Notes under the pieces: generated by a model
The model's input: the letters and a program-made list of their open reading frames with translations, nothing else
Told to the model about the DNA's origin: nothing
Database searches by the model: none
Shown here: piece after piece, positions 55,004 through 63,973 of the stretch
Numbering within the stretch: the first letter of the stretch is position 1
Layout of the letters: the number at the start of each line of letters is the position of its first letter
DNA from: Parerythrobacter_A sp963838735
GTDB lineage: Bacteria > Pseudomonadota > Alphaproteobacteria > Sphingomonadales > Sphingomonadaceae
Length of the DNA: 64,000 bases
NCBI GenBank assembly: GCA_963838735.1
Contig: CAWISG010000004.1
Span: forward strand, 248,001 to 312,000
Direction: 5' to 3'
Position numbers and translations under genes: made by a program

Positions 55004-55645
55004 TTATGCGTTCCTCGCCCTTTTCGTGGCGTAGGCCCGGCAGAAGGTTTCGACCGCACCGGCAACGCGTTCGCGGTCGCGTTTGGCGTCGTGCGGCATG
55101 CCGAAGCGCCGGTCGAGATCGCCCATGCCTTTGACCATCGCGGCGAATTGTTCCGCCGCTAGGTCGGCGTCCGGAACATCGACTTCGCCGCGTGCATGCA
55201 ATGCCTCCAGGAAGTGCACGAATGCTTCCTTCATACGGTGCGGGCCGGCGGCAAGGAACGCCGCGCCGATCGCCGGTTCGCGTTCGGTCTCCGCAGCGAT
55301 GCGCCGTTCGAACATCACCATTTCGGGTCGGGACAGAAAGGCGGACATGCCTTCGCCAATAGCTGTCAACCGATCGCGCAACGTGCCGTCGTCCGCATCG
55401 GGCAGAACGAAAAACCCGCGCAGCCGTTCGCATTCATGCTCGACAGCAGCCACGAACAGACCGCGCTTATCACCGAACTGGTTGTAAATGGTCACTTTCG
55501 AAACGCCCGCATCGCCCGCCACTTGCTCGATCGCGGTCGCCGCGTAGCCGCGCGCGAAGAAACTTTCCGAAGCGGCGGCAATAATTGCCTCGCGCTTGGC
55601 GGGGTCCGGGGCGCGACCGCCTTTCTGCAAACCGGATGTTGACAA
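55004..55645 (-). CDS. TetR/AcrR-family repressor of the adjacent exporter
   Basis: 213 aa starting TTG at 55645, with GGAG nine bases upstream. The helix-turn-helix is AIIAAASESFFARGYAATAIEQVAGDAGVSKVTIYNQFGDKRGLF, and the C-terminal half is a TetR_C-type ligand domain. It is divergent from the ABC exporter operon, and the space between starts holds two perfect operators (see below). It therefore most likely represses itself and the exporter, released by a ligand of the exported compound class. Confidence 0.88.
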   Translation of the reverse strand: MSTSGLQKGGRAPDPAKREAIIAAASESFFARGYAATAIEQVAGDAGVSKVTIYNQFGDKRGLFVAAVEHECERLRGFFVLPDADDGTLRDRLTAIGEGMSAFLSRPEMVMFERRIAAETEREPAIGAAFLAAGPHRMKEAFVHFLEALHARGEVDVPDADLAAEQFAAMVKGMGDLDRRFGMPHDAKRDRERVAGAVETFCRAYATKRARNA

Positions 55646-55647
55646 TA

Positions 55648-55681
55648 TGAACGACTCCGTTCAGTTGAACGCTATCGTTCA
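55648..55681. promoter_or_regulatory. Tandem TetR operators
   Basis: TGAACG-actc-CGTTCA (55648-55663) and, after GT, TGAACG-ctat-CGTTCA (55666-55681). These are two perfect 16-bp inverted repeats, 18 bp centre to centre, lying three bases upstream of the TTG start of the TetR gene and about 60 bases before the permease start. This is the expected place and form for cooperative binding of two repressor dimers. Confidence 0.75.
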
Positions 55682-55742
55682 TTCATGGCGATTGCGGCGG
55701 CTCGCGGCAACCCCCTCAGATTGCAAAAGGTTTTGGCATCGG

Positions 55743-56879
55743 ATGTTATGGATCGCAATCCGGATGCTGACGGGCGACAAGCAGAAGTTCTACGGGCTGG
55801 TGTTCGGCATCGCTTTTTCCACCCTCCTTATCACGCAGCAGCTGACGATCTTCGTCAACCTGATCGAGCGCGGCTCCAGCGCTGTCTACAACGTGCCGAC
55901 CGCCGATATCTGGGTGATGGACGAAGTCAGCCGCACCACCGAGGTCAATTTCCCAATGCCTGCTACAGCGCTGGACAAGGTCAGGGGTGTGGCAGGCGTG
56001 GAATGGGCAGTTCCGCATCTGCGCGCCAGCGGGTCCGTGCGTACGGTCAATGGCGATCTCGAAGGGGTCACCGTCGTCGGGGTCGATGATGCGACACTTA
56101 TCGGCATGCCCAAGAAAATGGTCGAAGGCAGCACCGATGTGCTTTCCCGAACCGACAGCGTCATCATCGACGATATCGGTGCACTCAAGTTGTTTTCGCC
56201 GGATGAAAGTCCGGTCGGCAATCGGCTCGAACTCAATGACCAGCGCGCTGTTATCCGCGGTGTGGCGGATGCCATTCCCAGCTTCACCAGCCAAGTCACA
56301 CTTTATACCAAATACAGCCGCGCACTGAATTACATACCGGGGACGCGCAATCGCATGACCTTCGTGCTGGTTGGCGCTGGCGATGGCATCGATACAGCGA
56401 TGCTGGCACGCGACATCGAACAAGTCACCGGCCTTCGTGCCCGCCCCCGCGACCAGTTTGCCCGCGACGGGGTGAACTTCATTGTCGAAAATACGGGCAT
56501 CCCGCTCAATTTCGGCATTACCGTCGCGCTCGGCTTTATCGTCGGTGTGGCCATCGTGGGCCTCACCTTCAGCCTATTTATCCGCGACAACATCAAGCAG
56601 TTCGGTGCCTTGAAAGCGATCGGTGTCACCAATGCCAAGATCCGCCGCATGGTCGCCGCACAAGCGGGACTTGTCGGCATTATTGGCTACGGCTTCGGGG
56701 TCATCGGCACGGCAGTGTTCATCTGGAGCTTTTCCGGCGTGCCGACCTTCAAGGGCTTCTACATTCCCTGGCAGATCCCGCTGATCAGCCTGGCTGCGGT
56801 GTTCATCATCCTGGCGCTGACCGGCTGGCTGTCGCTGCGCACGGTGCTCAAGACCGAACCGGCTGCGGTGTTCCGGTAA
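55743..56879 (+). CDS. ABC exporter permease, DevC/MacB-like
   Basis: 378 aa from ATG 55743. The N-terminal membrane segment is FYGLVFGIAFSTLLITQQLTIFVNL. A large periplasmic domain (about 45-255) follows, and three more helices in the C-terminal part (ITVALGFIVGVAIVGLTFSLFI, VGIIGYGFGVIGTAVFIWSF, IPLISLAAVFIILALTGWL) complete the FtsX/DevC layout. IRDNIKQFGALKAIGVTNAKIRRMVAAQ is the cytoplasmic loop that contacts the ATPase. It probably exports a lipid or hydrophobic compound with the next genes. Confidence 0.88.
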   Translation: MLWIAIRMLTGDKQKFYGLVFGIAFSTLLITQQLTIFVNLIERGSSAVYNVPTADIWVMDEVSRTTEVNFPMPATALDKVRGVAGVEWAVPHLRASGSVRTVNGDLEGVTVVGVDDATLIGMPKKMVEGSTDVLSRTDSVIIDDIGALKLFSPDESPVGNRLELNDQRAVIRGVADAIPSFTSQVTLYTKYSRALNYIPGTRNRMTFVLVGAGDGIDTAMLARDIEQVTGLRARPRDQFARDGVNFIVENTGIPLNFGITVALGFIVGVAIVGLTFSLFIRDNIKQFGALKAIGVTNAKIRRMVAAQAGLVGIIGYGFGVIGTAVFIWSFSGVPTFKGFYIPWQIPLISLAAVFIILALTGWLSLRTVLKTEPAAVFR

Positions 56880-57691
56880 TGGGCGATACAACACACCAAT
56901 TGAACGACGCCAATGGCGCGGCCATTCACACCGTTGGCGTCACGCGTGATTTCAAGGCGGGGCAGAACACGATTACAGTGCTGCACGGCATCGATCTGGA
57001 TATTCGCCCGGGCGAGCTGACCTACCTCGTGGGCGAATCCGGATCGGGCAAGACGACGCTGATTTCGATCATGTGCGGCATCCTGTGGCCGACCGAGGGG
57101 GAAGTGCAGGTGTTCGGCACGGACATCTACAACCTGGACGATGCCGCACTGGTCGATTTTCGCCTCCAGAACATCGGGTTCATCTTCCAGCAGTATAACC
57201 TCATCCCTTCCATCGACGCGGCATCCAATGCCGCCGTGCCGCTGATCGCACAGGGAATGGACCGGCACGAGGCGCGCGAGAAAGCCGTCGAGATGCTGGA
57301 AAAGCTGAATATCGGCGATCAGGCGGACAAGCAGCCGAACCAGCTTTCCGGCGGGCAGCAGCAGCGCGTAGCCATTGCCCGCGCGCTGGTCCACGAACCC
57401 CGGCTGGTGGTGTGCGACGAGCCGACCGCCGCGCTCGATGCGAAGTCCGGGCGGCGGGTGATGGACCTGCTGCGCGAAGTGGGCGTGGCCGAAGACCGCA
57501 GCGTCATCATCGTCACCCACGACAACCGCATCTTCGACCTCGCCGACCGCATCCTGGTGCTGGAGGACGGGCGAATAACGCACGACGGCACCGACATGCC
57601 GTCAGATAAGGAAAGCGGCACCAACATGCCGTCAGATCAGGAAAGCGGCCCCGACAAGCCGTCAGACCAACCCGCCGATAGCAACGCCTGA
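56879..57691 (+). CDS. ABC exporter ATP-binding protein, DevA-like
   Basis: 270 aa. Walker A is VGESGSGKTTL, the Q-loop is FIFQQYNL, the signature is LSGGQQQRVAIARAL, Walker B is LVVCDEPTAALD, and the switch His is VTHDNRIF. It overlaps the permease stop by one base. The C-terminal tail carries three 10-residue near-repeats (GTDMPSDKES, GTNMPSDQES, GPDKPSDQPA), absent from typical relatives and encoded by 30-bp DNA repeats. It powers export with the permease. Confidence 0.93.
   Translation: MGDTTHQLNDANGAAIHTVGVTRDFKAGQNTITVLHGIDLDIRPGELTYLVGESGSGKTTLISIMCGILWPTEGEVQVFGTDIYNLDDAALVDFRLQNIGFIFQQYNLIPSIDAASNAAVPLIAQGMDRHEAREKAVEMLEKLNIGDQADKQPNQLSGGQQQRVAIARALVHEPRLVVCDEPTAALDAKSGRRVMDLLREVGVAEDRSVIIVTHDNRIFDLADRILVLEDGRITHDGTDMPSDKESGTNMPSDQESGPDKPSDQPADSNA
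57587..57676 (+). repeat. Three tandem 30-bp repeats in the ATPase tail
   Basis: Units at 57587-57616, 57617-57646 and 57647-57676 share GGC-CC-AC-TGCCGTCAGA in most positions; the third unit is more diverged. They are in frame, so copy-number changes would keep the gene readable. Confidence 0.75.
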
Positions 57692-57703
57692 CAGGACGCA
57701 ACG

Positions 57704-58771
57704 ATGGCAATACTCCCCAAAGATTTTAGCTTCTCGCGCCAACTCCTGCCGATCCTTGCGGTCGTCGGGCTGGTAGCGGCGGCAATATACATTTTTGCGA
57801 TCCAGCCCGATCGCGAACTGACCGAGCCGGACCGCGATCCCCCGCGCGCCACGGGTGCGCTGGCCGGCGAACCCCGTGTTGCCGGAGCGGGCGTGGTCGA
57901 ACCGAGCAGCGAGGTTATCGAGATCGGCACGGCGCTGCCGGGCCTTGTCACCGACCTGCGCGTCGAACCCGGCGACTTCGTCGACAAGGGGCAGCCCCTG
58001 TTCAGCGTCGATACCCGCGCGCTGCGTGCTCAACTTGCCCAGTCGGACGCCACCGTGGGCGAAGCGCGTGCCGCCATCGCCGAAGCGGAGGCCGCGATCA
58101 CCGAGGCGCGCGCCGCCGAAGCGACCGCCGCCCGGCAACTGGCGCTGTATCGCAACGTGGACGATCCCGCCGCCGTCAGTCGCGCCGAAGTCATCCGCGC
58201 CGAGGGCGAGGCCAGTGCGGCACGCGAAAGGCGTGAGCTGGCGCAGGCTCGGGCCAGTGCCGCCCGCGCCCGGTTGCGCAGCGCACAGGCCCAGTCTAGC
58301 GCCAGCCGCACCGAGATTGGGCGAGCCACCGTGCGGGCACCGATTGCGGGCGAAATTCTCAGCGTCGATATCCGCCCCGGTGAATATGTCTCGACGATGG
58401 GGGGCAGTGCCAGTTTCATTGAAATGGGAGAGACGCGCCCGCTGCATATCCGTATCGACATAGACGAAGAGCAAGCGCCTCGCCTCGCCATCGGCGAACC
58501 CGCCACGGTCAGCCCGCGCGGCGCGGCGGGACGGCAGGTGCAGGCCCGCTTCGTCCGCGTCGAGCCGCAGGTAACGCCCAAGCGATCGCTCACCAACAGC
58601 GCCACCGAACGCGTCGATGTGCGGGTGTTGCAGGTGATCTACGAATTGCCCGCCAGCGCCGCCGGGCAGGAGGGGCTGTTTCGGGTTGGCCAGCAAGTCG
58701 ATGCCTTCATTCCTGCCAAGCGCGAGGCAGCGAAAAAGGCACCCGCCAAGAATGTGGACGAAGGCGAATGA
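57704..58771 (+). CDS. HlyD/DevB-like periplasmic adaptor
   Basis: 355 aa. One N-terminal membrane segment (LLPILAVVGLVAAAIYIFAI) is followed by the lipoyl half-motif GLVTDLRVEPGDFVDKGQPLF. A long Ala/Arg/Glu-rich alpha-hairpin (about 110-220) follows, then the second lipoyl half GRATVRAPIAGEILSVDIRPGEYV and the beta-barrel. It links the inner-membrane ABC complex to the outer-membrane factor. The start ATG 57704 lies 12 bases after the ATPase stop. Confidence 0.9.
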   Translation: MAILPKDFSFSRQLLPILAVVGLVAAAIYIFAIQPDRELTEPDRDPPRATGALAGEPRVAGAGVVEPSSEVIEIGTALPGLVTDLRVEPGDFVDKGQPLFSVDTRALRAQLAQSDATVGEARAAIAEAEAAITEARAAEATAARQLALYRNVDDPAAVSRAEVIRAEGEASAARERRELAQARASAARARLRSAQAQSSASRTEIGRATVRAPIAGEILSVDIRPGEYVSTMGGSASFIEMGETRPLHIRIDIDEEQAPRLAIGEPATVSPRGAAGRQVQARFVRVEPQVTPKRSLTNSATERVDVRVLQVIYELPASAAGQEGLFRVGQQVDAFIPAKREAAKKAPAKNVDEGE

Positions 58772-60174
58772 TCCGGCGCCGACTGGGACTGGTTACGCTG
58801 GTTTCTGCATCGCTCAGTGCGTGCGTGGCAGGCCCGACTGTTGTGACGGATATCACGCCACCTGCGTTGCCTGCATCCTTTGCTTTTGAACCCGATAATG
58901 GCACCGCCGCTTCACGTGACGCGCTGCTACCGCAAAACGATCCGGCTTGGCGCGACCTGTCTGCTCTGGCGCTGGCCGATGCACCGCGTCTGGCCGAAGC
59001 AATTGCCCGGATTGACGTGGCGCGCGCTGGGGCGCAGCTGGCGGGAGCGAACCGTCTGCCTTCGCTTTTGGCTAATGCCAGCGTTACGGGACAGCGCATA
59101 AATCCCGCGCAATTCGGCGGGGCCTTGCCGCCCGGCGTGAATATCGACCGCGACCAGGTGATTTATGGTGCAAACCTCGTCGCTGCATGGGATCCCGACA
59201 TATTCGGTCGCCTGCGCGCGCAGCAACGCGGCGCACTGGCGCGGATCGATGCGGCAGGTGCGGATGCGGCGGCCGTGCGGCTGGCGCTGCTGGGCGAAAT
59301 CGCGGGCGCTGTCGTGGATTGGCGCACGCTGGCAGCGCGCGAGGCGGCGCTGGGTGAAGACCTTGCGGCGGCCGAGCAGCTGGCACAATTGGCGGGGACG
59401 CGCGAGCGGGCGGGCCTCTCGCCCGGCTTCGACCGGGTGCGTGCCGAAAGCATCGCCGCCGCCAGCCGCAGCCGGCTAACCGCGCTTGACAGCGACCGCG
59501 CGCGGCTGGTCGGGCGGCTTACCACGCTGACGGCGCGGCCCGCGCAACAGGTCCGCGCCGCGCTGATGCAGGAAAAAGGCGCGGTCGCACAACCCGCACC
59601 GCCCGCAACGCTGCCTTCCGCCCTCCTCGCCAACCGGCCAGACATTCAGGCCGCCGCCGCCCGGCTTGCCGCGAGCGATGCCGATCTCTACGCCGCCGCC
59701 GCGCGCCGGTTTCCGCAATTCGACCTTAGCGCCACGCTGGGGCTGCTGGCGTTCGATATCGGCGATCTATTCGACACCGATTCCATTATCGGCTCGGTTG
59801 TCGGCGGTCTGCTTGCGCCTATCGTCGATTTCGGGCGCGTCGGGGCCGGCGTCGACGCCGCCGAGGCCGACAAGCGGATCGCGTTCGAAGCCTATCGCGG
59901 AGCGGTGTTTACCGCACTGGGCGAAGCGGAAACGGGCTATGGCTTGGTCGCTGCTGCCGATGCCGAGCTGGTCGCAGCGCAAGCCGAATTCGCCAGTGCG
60001 GAACGTGCAGCGCGCTTGGCCGATACGCGGTACCGCGCCGGCCTCAGCGATTTTCTGACCGTACTGGAAGCCCGCCGTACCGCCGATGCCAGCGGCGAGC
60101 GTGTCGCGGTGGCACAGGGTCGCGCGCAGCGGGCGCGAATCGTGCTGTGGCAGGCATTGGGTGGCAGTGCGTAA
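58768..60174 (+). CDS. TolC/NodT-type outer-membrane factor lipoprotein
   Basis: 468 aa, ATG 58768 overlapping the adaptor stop by four bases. The lipobox LSAC suggests a lipid-anchored NodT-type protein. Two long helical OEP repeats are visible: the first includes AWDPDIFGRLRAQQRGAL and the second LLAPIVDFGRVGAGVDAAEADKRIA. The closing segment ARLADTRYRAGLSDFLTVLEARRTA is characteristic. It forms the outer-membrane channel of the exporter and is the last gene of the TetR-controlled operon. Confidence 0.9.
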   Translation: MIRRRLGLVTLVSASLSACVAGPTVVTDITPPALPASFAFEPDNGTAASRDALLPQNDPAWRDLSALALADAPRLAEAIARIDVARAGAQLAGANRLPSLLANASVTGQRINPAQFGGALPPGVNIDRDQVIYGANLVAAWDPDIFGRLRAQQRGALARIDAAGADAAAVRLALLGEIAGAVVDWRTLAAREAALGEDLAAAEQLAQLAGTRERAGLSPGFDRVRAESIAAASRSRLTALDSDRARLVGRLTTLTARPAQQVRAALMQEKGAVAQPAPPATLPSALLANRPDIQAAAARLAASDADLYAAAARRFPQFDLSATLGLLAFDIGDLFDTDSIIGSVVGGLLAPIVDFGRVGAGVDAAEADKRIAFEAYRGAVFTALGEAETGYGLVAAADAELVAAQAEFASAERAARLADTRYRAGLSDFLTVLEARRTADASGERVAVAQGRAQRARIVLWQALGGSA

Positions 60175-60220
60175 GCCTCCGCCCAACCCCTAGCTCGCCG
60201 AACCCCCAACCATTGAACCC

Positions 60221-60673
60221 CTAAGCCGCCGAACCTTTCAGCAGCGCAGCGCGCAGACACCGGCACACCACTTCGTCGCGCTGGTTCAGCGCTTCATGCG
60301 CGAAGGTCACGATGCCTGCACCGGGCCGCGATTTCGATGCGCGCAGCTCCGCAACCTCGCTGGTGGCGCGCAGCGTATCGCCCAGAAACACGGGGCTGGG
60401 CATGGTGAGATCGGTATAGCCCAGATTGGCGACCAGTGTACCCAGCGTGGTGTCGCCGACGCTCAGCCCCACCATGAGCGCGAAGGTGTAGGTGCCGTTC
60501 ACCAGTATCTGTCCGAACTCGCTTTCCCGCGCCGCCTCGGCATCGAGATGCAGGGGTTGGGGATTGTGCGTCATGGTGGTGAACAGCAGATTGTCGGTTT
60601 CGGTCACCGTGCGGCGGATTTCGTGTTCGATCCGGTCGCCCACGGCCCATGCGTCGAATGTCCGGCCTGCCAT
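60221..60673 (-). CDS. MaoC-like (R)-hydratase family protein
   Basis: 150 aa, hot-dog fold. The motif TMTHNPQPLHLDAEAARESEFGQILVNGTYT contains the Asp/His pair typical of the MaoC hydratases (here N-P-x-P-L-H). FLGDTLRATSEV and RGE-like segments follow the family. It probably hydrates an enoyl-CoA, though the substrate is open. It converges on the exporter operon and is divergent from putA. Confidence 0.83.
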   Translation of the reverse strand: MAGRTFDAWAVGDRIEHEIRRTVTETDNLLFTTMTHNPQPLHLDAEAARESEFGQILVNGTYTFALMVGLSVGDTTLGTLVANLGYTDLTMPSPVFLGDTLRATSEVAELRASKSRPGAGIVTFAHEALNQRDEVVCRCLRAALLKGSAA

Positions 60674-60787
60674 TTCGTATCTCCCCGAGGTCTGCCATAA
60701 ATAGTATCAAAGGTGTGGTGACGGCGGCGGCGCTTGAACGCAAGCCGTCCGGGGTGCAGACAGGTCGCGAACCATTCGGAGCCGCGC

Positions 60788-63700
60788 ATGACCCACCCCG
60801 CACCGCTCGACCGCAGCACGCTGCGCATTGTCTATCGGCAGGAAGAAGCGGCGTGCGTTGCTGAACGATTGGAGCAGGCTGCACCGGTCTCGCGCCGGCA
60901 CGACGAGAACGCCGCCCTCGCCATCACGCTGATCGAGGATGCACGCCGCCGCAAGGCGACCGGCATCGACGCGTTCCTGCACCAGTTCGGGCTCGACACC
61001 GAGGAGGGCATCGCGCTGATGTGCCTTGCCGAAGCACTGCTGCGCGTGCCCGACAGCGCGACCGCCGATGCGCTGATCCGCGACAAGCTGGGCGATATCG
61101 ACTGGCGCGAGCATCTGGGCGATAGCAGCTCCACCTTCGTCAATGCTGCGACCTTTTCGCTCATGCTGACGGGTGAGGTGCTGGAACGGCCCGAACAGCA
61201 CCAGCGTGGCATGGGTTCCACCCTGAAGCGCACGATGAACCGGCTGGGCGAACCTGTCATCCGCACCGCCACCTTGCAGGCCATGCGTATTCTTGGCGGA
61301 CAATTCGTCTATGGCCGCAATATCGGCGAGGCGCTGAAACGTGCGAAGCCCGAAATGCAGGACGGTCTGTCGCACAGTTTCGACATGCTTGGCGAAGCAG
61401 CGATGACAATGGCCGATGCCGAACGCTATCGTGTATCTTACGAGAACGCGATTACCGAGGTGGCGAAAGTAGCTGCGACCGGCACAGGCCGCGCACCGGG
61501 CATCTCGGTCAAGCTGTCGGCGCTTTACCCCCTTTACGACGTTTTTCACGCAGAAGCCGCCATTGCGCATCTGGTGCCGGTGGTGCGCGCGCTGGCGATG
61601 CAGGCGCGCGCGGCGAATGTGCATTTCACGCTGGATGCGGAAGAAGCGGACCGGCTGGAAATATCGATGGATATCATCGAGGCGCTGGCGGCGGACGATG
61701 CGCTGTTCAAAAGCCATGACGGGGCGGGCCAGTGGCAGGGCTTCGGCCTTGCCATACAGGCGTACCAGAAGCGCGCTGTGCCGCTGGTAGACTGGGTCGT
61801 GAAGCTGGCGCGGCGATTTGACCGGAGGTTCCTCGTGCGGCTGGTCAAGGGGGCCTATTGGGATACCGAGATCAAGGTGACCCAGGTCGGCGGCTATACG
61901 GACTATCCCGTGTTCACGCGCAAGACCGCGACCGATGTGTCCTATCTGGCCTGCGCGCAGAAACTGCTGGCCGCGTCCGACGCGGTCTTTCCCGCCTTTG
62001 CCACGCACAATGCCTACACCGTGGCAGCGATCAAGCGGTTGGCGGCAGCGCAGGACGCCAATCGCTCCGGGCCGACGTTCGAGTTCCAGCGCCTGCACGG
62101 TATGGGCGAGGATATCTACACCGCGCTACGCAGCCACGAGGGCAACGCGGTCACGCCGGTTCGCATCTACGCGCCCGTCGGCAATCACAGCGACTTGCTC
62201 GCCTATCTGGTGCGGCGCCTGCTGGAGAACGGCGCGAACAGCTCTTTCGTCAACCGCATGGCCGATGCAGGGGTACCCGCCGCCGCGCTGGCGACCGATC
62301 CGGTCGCGGAGCTGGCCGCGACGGAGCCGACGCGCAATCCGGACATTCCGCTGCCCGCCGACATCTTCGGCATACGTCGCAACAGTGCCGGGGTGGACTT
62401 GTCCGATCCCCTTGTGCGCGAACCATTGTTGCAGCGACTCGAAACGCTAGATGCGCGGCAATGGCACGCGGAGCCTACGCTGGCATCGGACGAACCGGGC
62501 GAAACCGCGCCGATCAACGCGCCGCAGGACCTGACGCGCGAAGTCGGTACGCGACGCGATTCCACGCAGGCGGAGGTCGCCCGTGCCATCGCCGAAGCGC
62601 AGGCGATCCAGCTCGGCTGGGACCGGTTGGGTGGAGAGAAACGCGCGCTGTTGCTCGAAGCGGCGGCAGATCTGTTCGAGGATCACCGAGATGAATTTCT
62701 CAGCCTGTGCCAGCGCGAAGCGGGCAAGACGCTGCTCGACGGCGTGCTGGAACTGCGCGAGGCGGTGGACTTCCTGCGCTATTACGCCAGCGAAGCGCGC
62801 CGGTCCTTCACCGCGCCGGTCGTGCTGCCCGGGCCGACGGGGGAGGAAAACCGGCTGCGTTTGGTGGGGCGCGGCGTGTTCGCGACCATCAGCCCGTGGA
62901 ACTTCCCGCTGGCGATTTTCATCGGTCCGGCCGCCGCGGCATTGGCGGCGGGCAATACCGTCGTGGCGAAGCCTGCCGAACAGACGCCGCTGATCGCCGC
63001 GCTGGCGGTGCGGCTGTGTCACGAGGCAGGCATTCCGCGCGAAGCGCTGCAGCTGCTCCCCGGACCGGGCGAGGTCGGACAATGGATCACCGCCGATCCG
63101 CGCATCGCCGGGGTGGCCTTCACCGGCTCCACTGTCACCGCGCAAGCCATCAACCGCACGCTGGCGGCGCGCGAAGGGCCGATCGTGCCCTTTATCGCCG
63201 AAACCGGCGGGCAGAACGCGATGATCGTCGACAGCTCGGCCTTGCCCGAACAAGTGACGCGCGATGTGGTGGCCAGCGCATTCCAGAGCGCGGGACAACG
63301 CTGTTCGGCGCTGCGGATGCTCTATCTGCAAAGCGATATCGCGGACGATATGCTGAAGATGATCCGGGGTGCGTTCGCCATGCTCAATATCGGCGATCCG
63401 GCGCGGTTCGATGTCGATGTCGGCCCAGTGATCGACCCCGATGCCAAGGCAGCGCTGGAACGCCATGTCGCCCGCCGCCGCAAGAACGGGCGGCAGGTGC
63501 TGCGCCGGACCCTGCCGCGCGGACTGGGCACCGGATGCTTCGTCGCGCCGACCATAATCGAGATCGACTCCATCCTCGACCTGCGGCGCGAGAACTTCGG
63601 ACCGGTGCTGCATGTGGCGCGGTTCAGGGGGGAAGACCTGGGCAAGGTCGTGGAGGACATCAACGCCACCGGGTACGGTCTGACGCTGGGCCTGCACAGC

Positions 63701-63973
63701 CGCATCGACGCGGTGCGCGCCTTTGTCGAAGCGCATGCCCGCGTCGGGAATTTCTATGTCAATCGCAACCAGATCGGCGCGGTGGTGGAAAGCCAGCCCT
63801 TTGGCGGCGAGGGCCTGTCCGGCACCGGCCCCAAGGCGGGTGGCCCGCATTACCTTGCACGCTTCGCCACCGAACGCGTGGTCAGCGTGGACACGACGGC
63901 GGCAGGCGGCAATGCTTCGTTGCTGGCAGCAGGTGGCGGCTCGGTTGCCGATCTAGGTGGCAGCGGGCTATAG
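60788..63973 (+). CDS. putA: Bifunctional proline dehydrogenase / delta-1-pyrroline-5-carboxylate dehydrogenase
   Basis: 1061 aa from ATG 60788 after GGAG. There is no N-terminal ribbon-helix-helix, so it is not expected to bind DNA. The proline dehydrogenase domain (about 130-450) has VKLSALYPLYD, LVKGAYWDTEIKVTQ and FATHNAYTVAAI. The aldehyde dehydrogenase domain (about 530-1000) has the nucleophile C839 in SAGQRCSALRML, the catalytic Glu in IAETGGQNAMIV, and SPWNFPLAIFIGPA. It oxidises proline to glutamate. The window ends 27 bases past its stop. Confidence 0.96.
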   Translation: MTHPAPLDRSTLRIVYRQEEAACVAERLEQAAPVSRRHDENAALAITLIEDARRRKATGIDAFLHQFGLDTEEGIALMCLAEALLRVPDSATADALIRDKLGDIDWREHLGDSSSTFVNAATFSLMLTGEVLERPEQHQRGMGSTLKRTMNRLGEPVIRTATLQAMRILGGQFVYGRNIGEALKRAKPEMQDGLSHSFDMLGEAAMTMADAERYRVSYENAITEVAKVAATGTGRAPGISVKLSALYPLYDVFHAEAAIAHLVPVVRALAMQARAANVHFTLDAEEADRLEISMDIIEALAADDALFKSHDGAGQWQGFGLAIQAYQKRAVPLVDWVVKLARRFDRRFLVRLVKGAYWDTEIKVTQVGGYTDYPVFTRKTATDVSYLACAQKLLAASDAVFPAFATHNAYTVAAIKRLAAAQDANRSGPTFEFQRLHGMGEDIYTALRSHEGNAVTPVRIYAPVGNHSDLLAYLVRRLLENGANSSFVNRMADAGVPAAALATDPVAELAATEPTRNPDIPLPADIFGIRRNSAGVDLSDPLVREPLLQRLETLDARQWHAEPTLASDEPGETAPINAPQDLTREVGTRRDSTQAEVARAIAEAQAIQLGWDRLGGEKRALLLEAAADLFEDHRDEFLSLCQREAGKTLLDGVLELREAVDFLRYYASEARRSFTAPVVLPGPTGEENRLRLVGRGVFATISPWNFPLAIFIGPAAAALAAGNTVVAKPAEQTPLIAALAVRLCHEAGIPREALQLLPGPGEVGQWITADPRIAGVAFTGSTVTAQAINRTLAAREGPIVPFIAETGGQNAMIVDSSALPEQVTRDVVASAFQSAGQRCSALRMLYLQSDIADDMLKMIRGAFAMLNIGDPARFDVDVGPVIDPDAKAALERHVARRRKNGRQVLRRTLPRGLGTGCFVAPTIIEIDSILDLRRENFGPVLHVARFRGEDLGKVVEDINATGYGLTLGLHSRIDAVRAFVEAHARVGNFYVNRNQIGAVVESQPFGGEGLSGTGPKAGGPHYLARFATERVVSVDTTAAGGNASLLAAGGGSVADLGGSGL

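Noticed and set aside
55596..55743. Longer N-terminus for the exporter permease (ATG at 55647 or earlier)
   Set aside because: It would place coding sequence over the tandem operators and would not match the family start, which fits ATG 55743.
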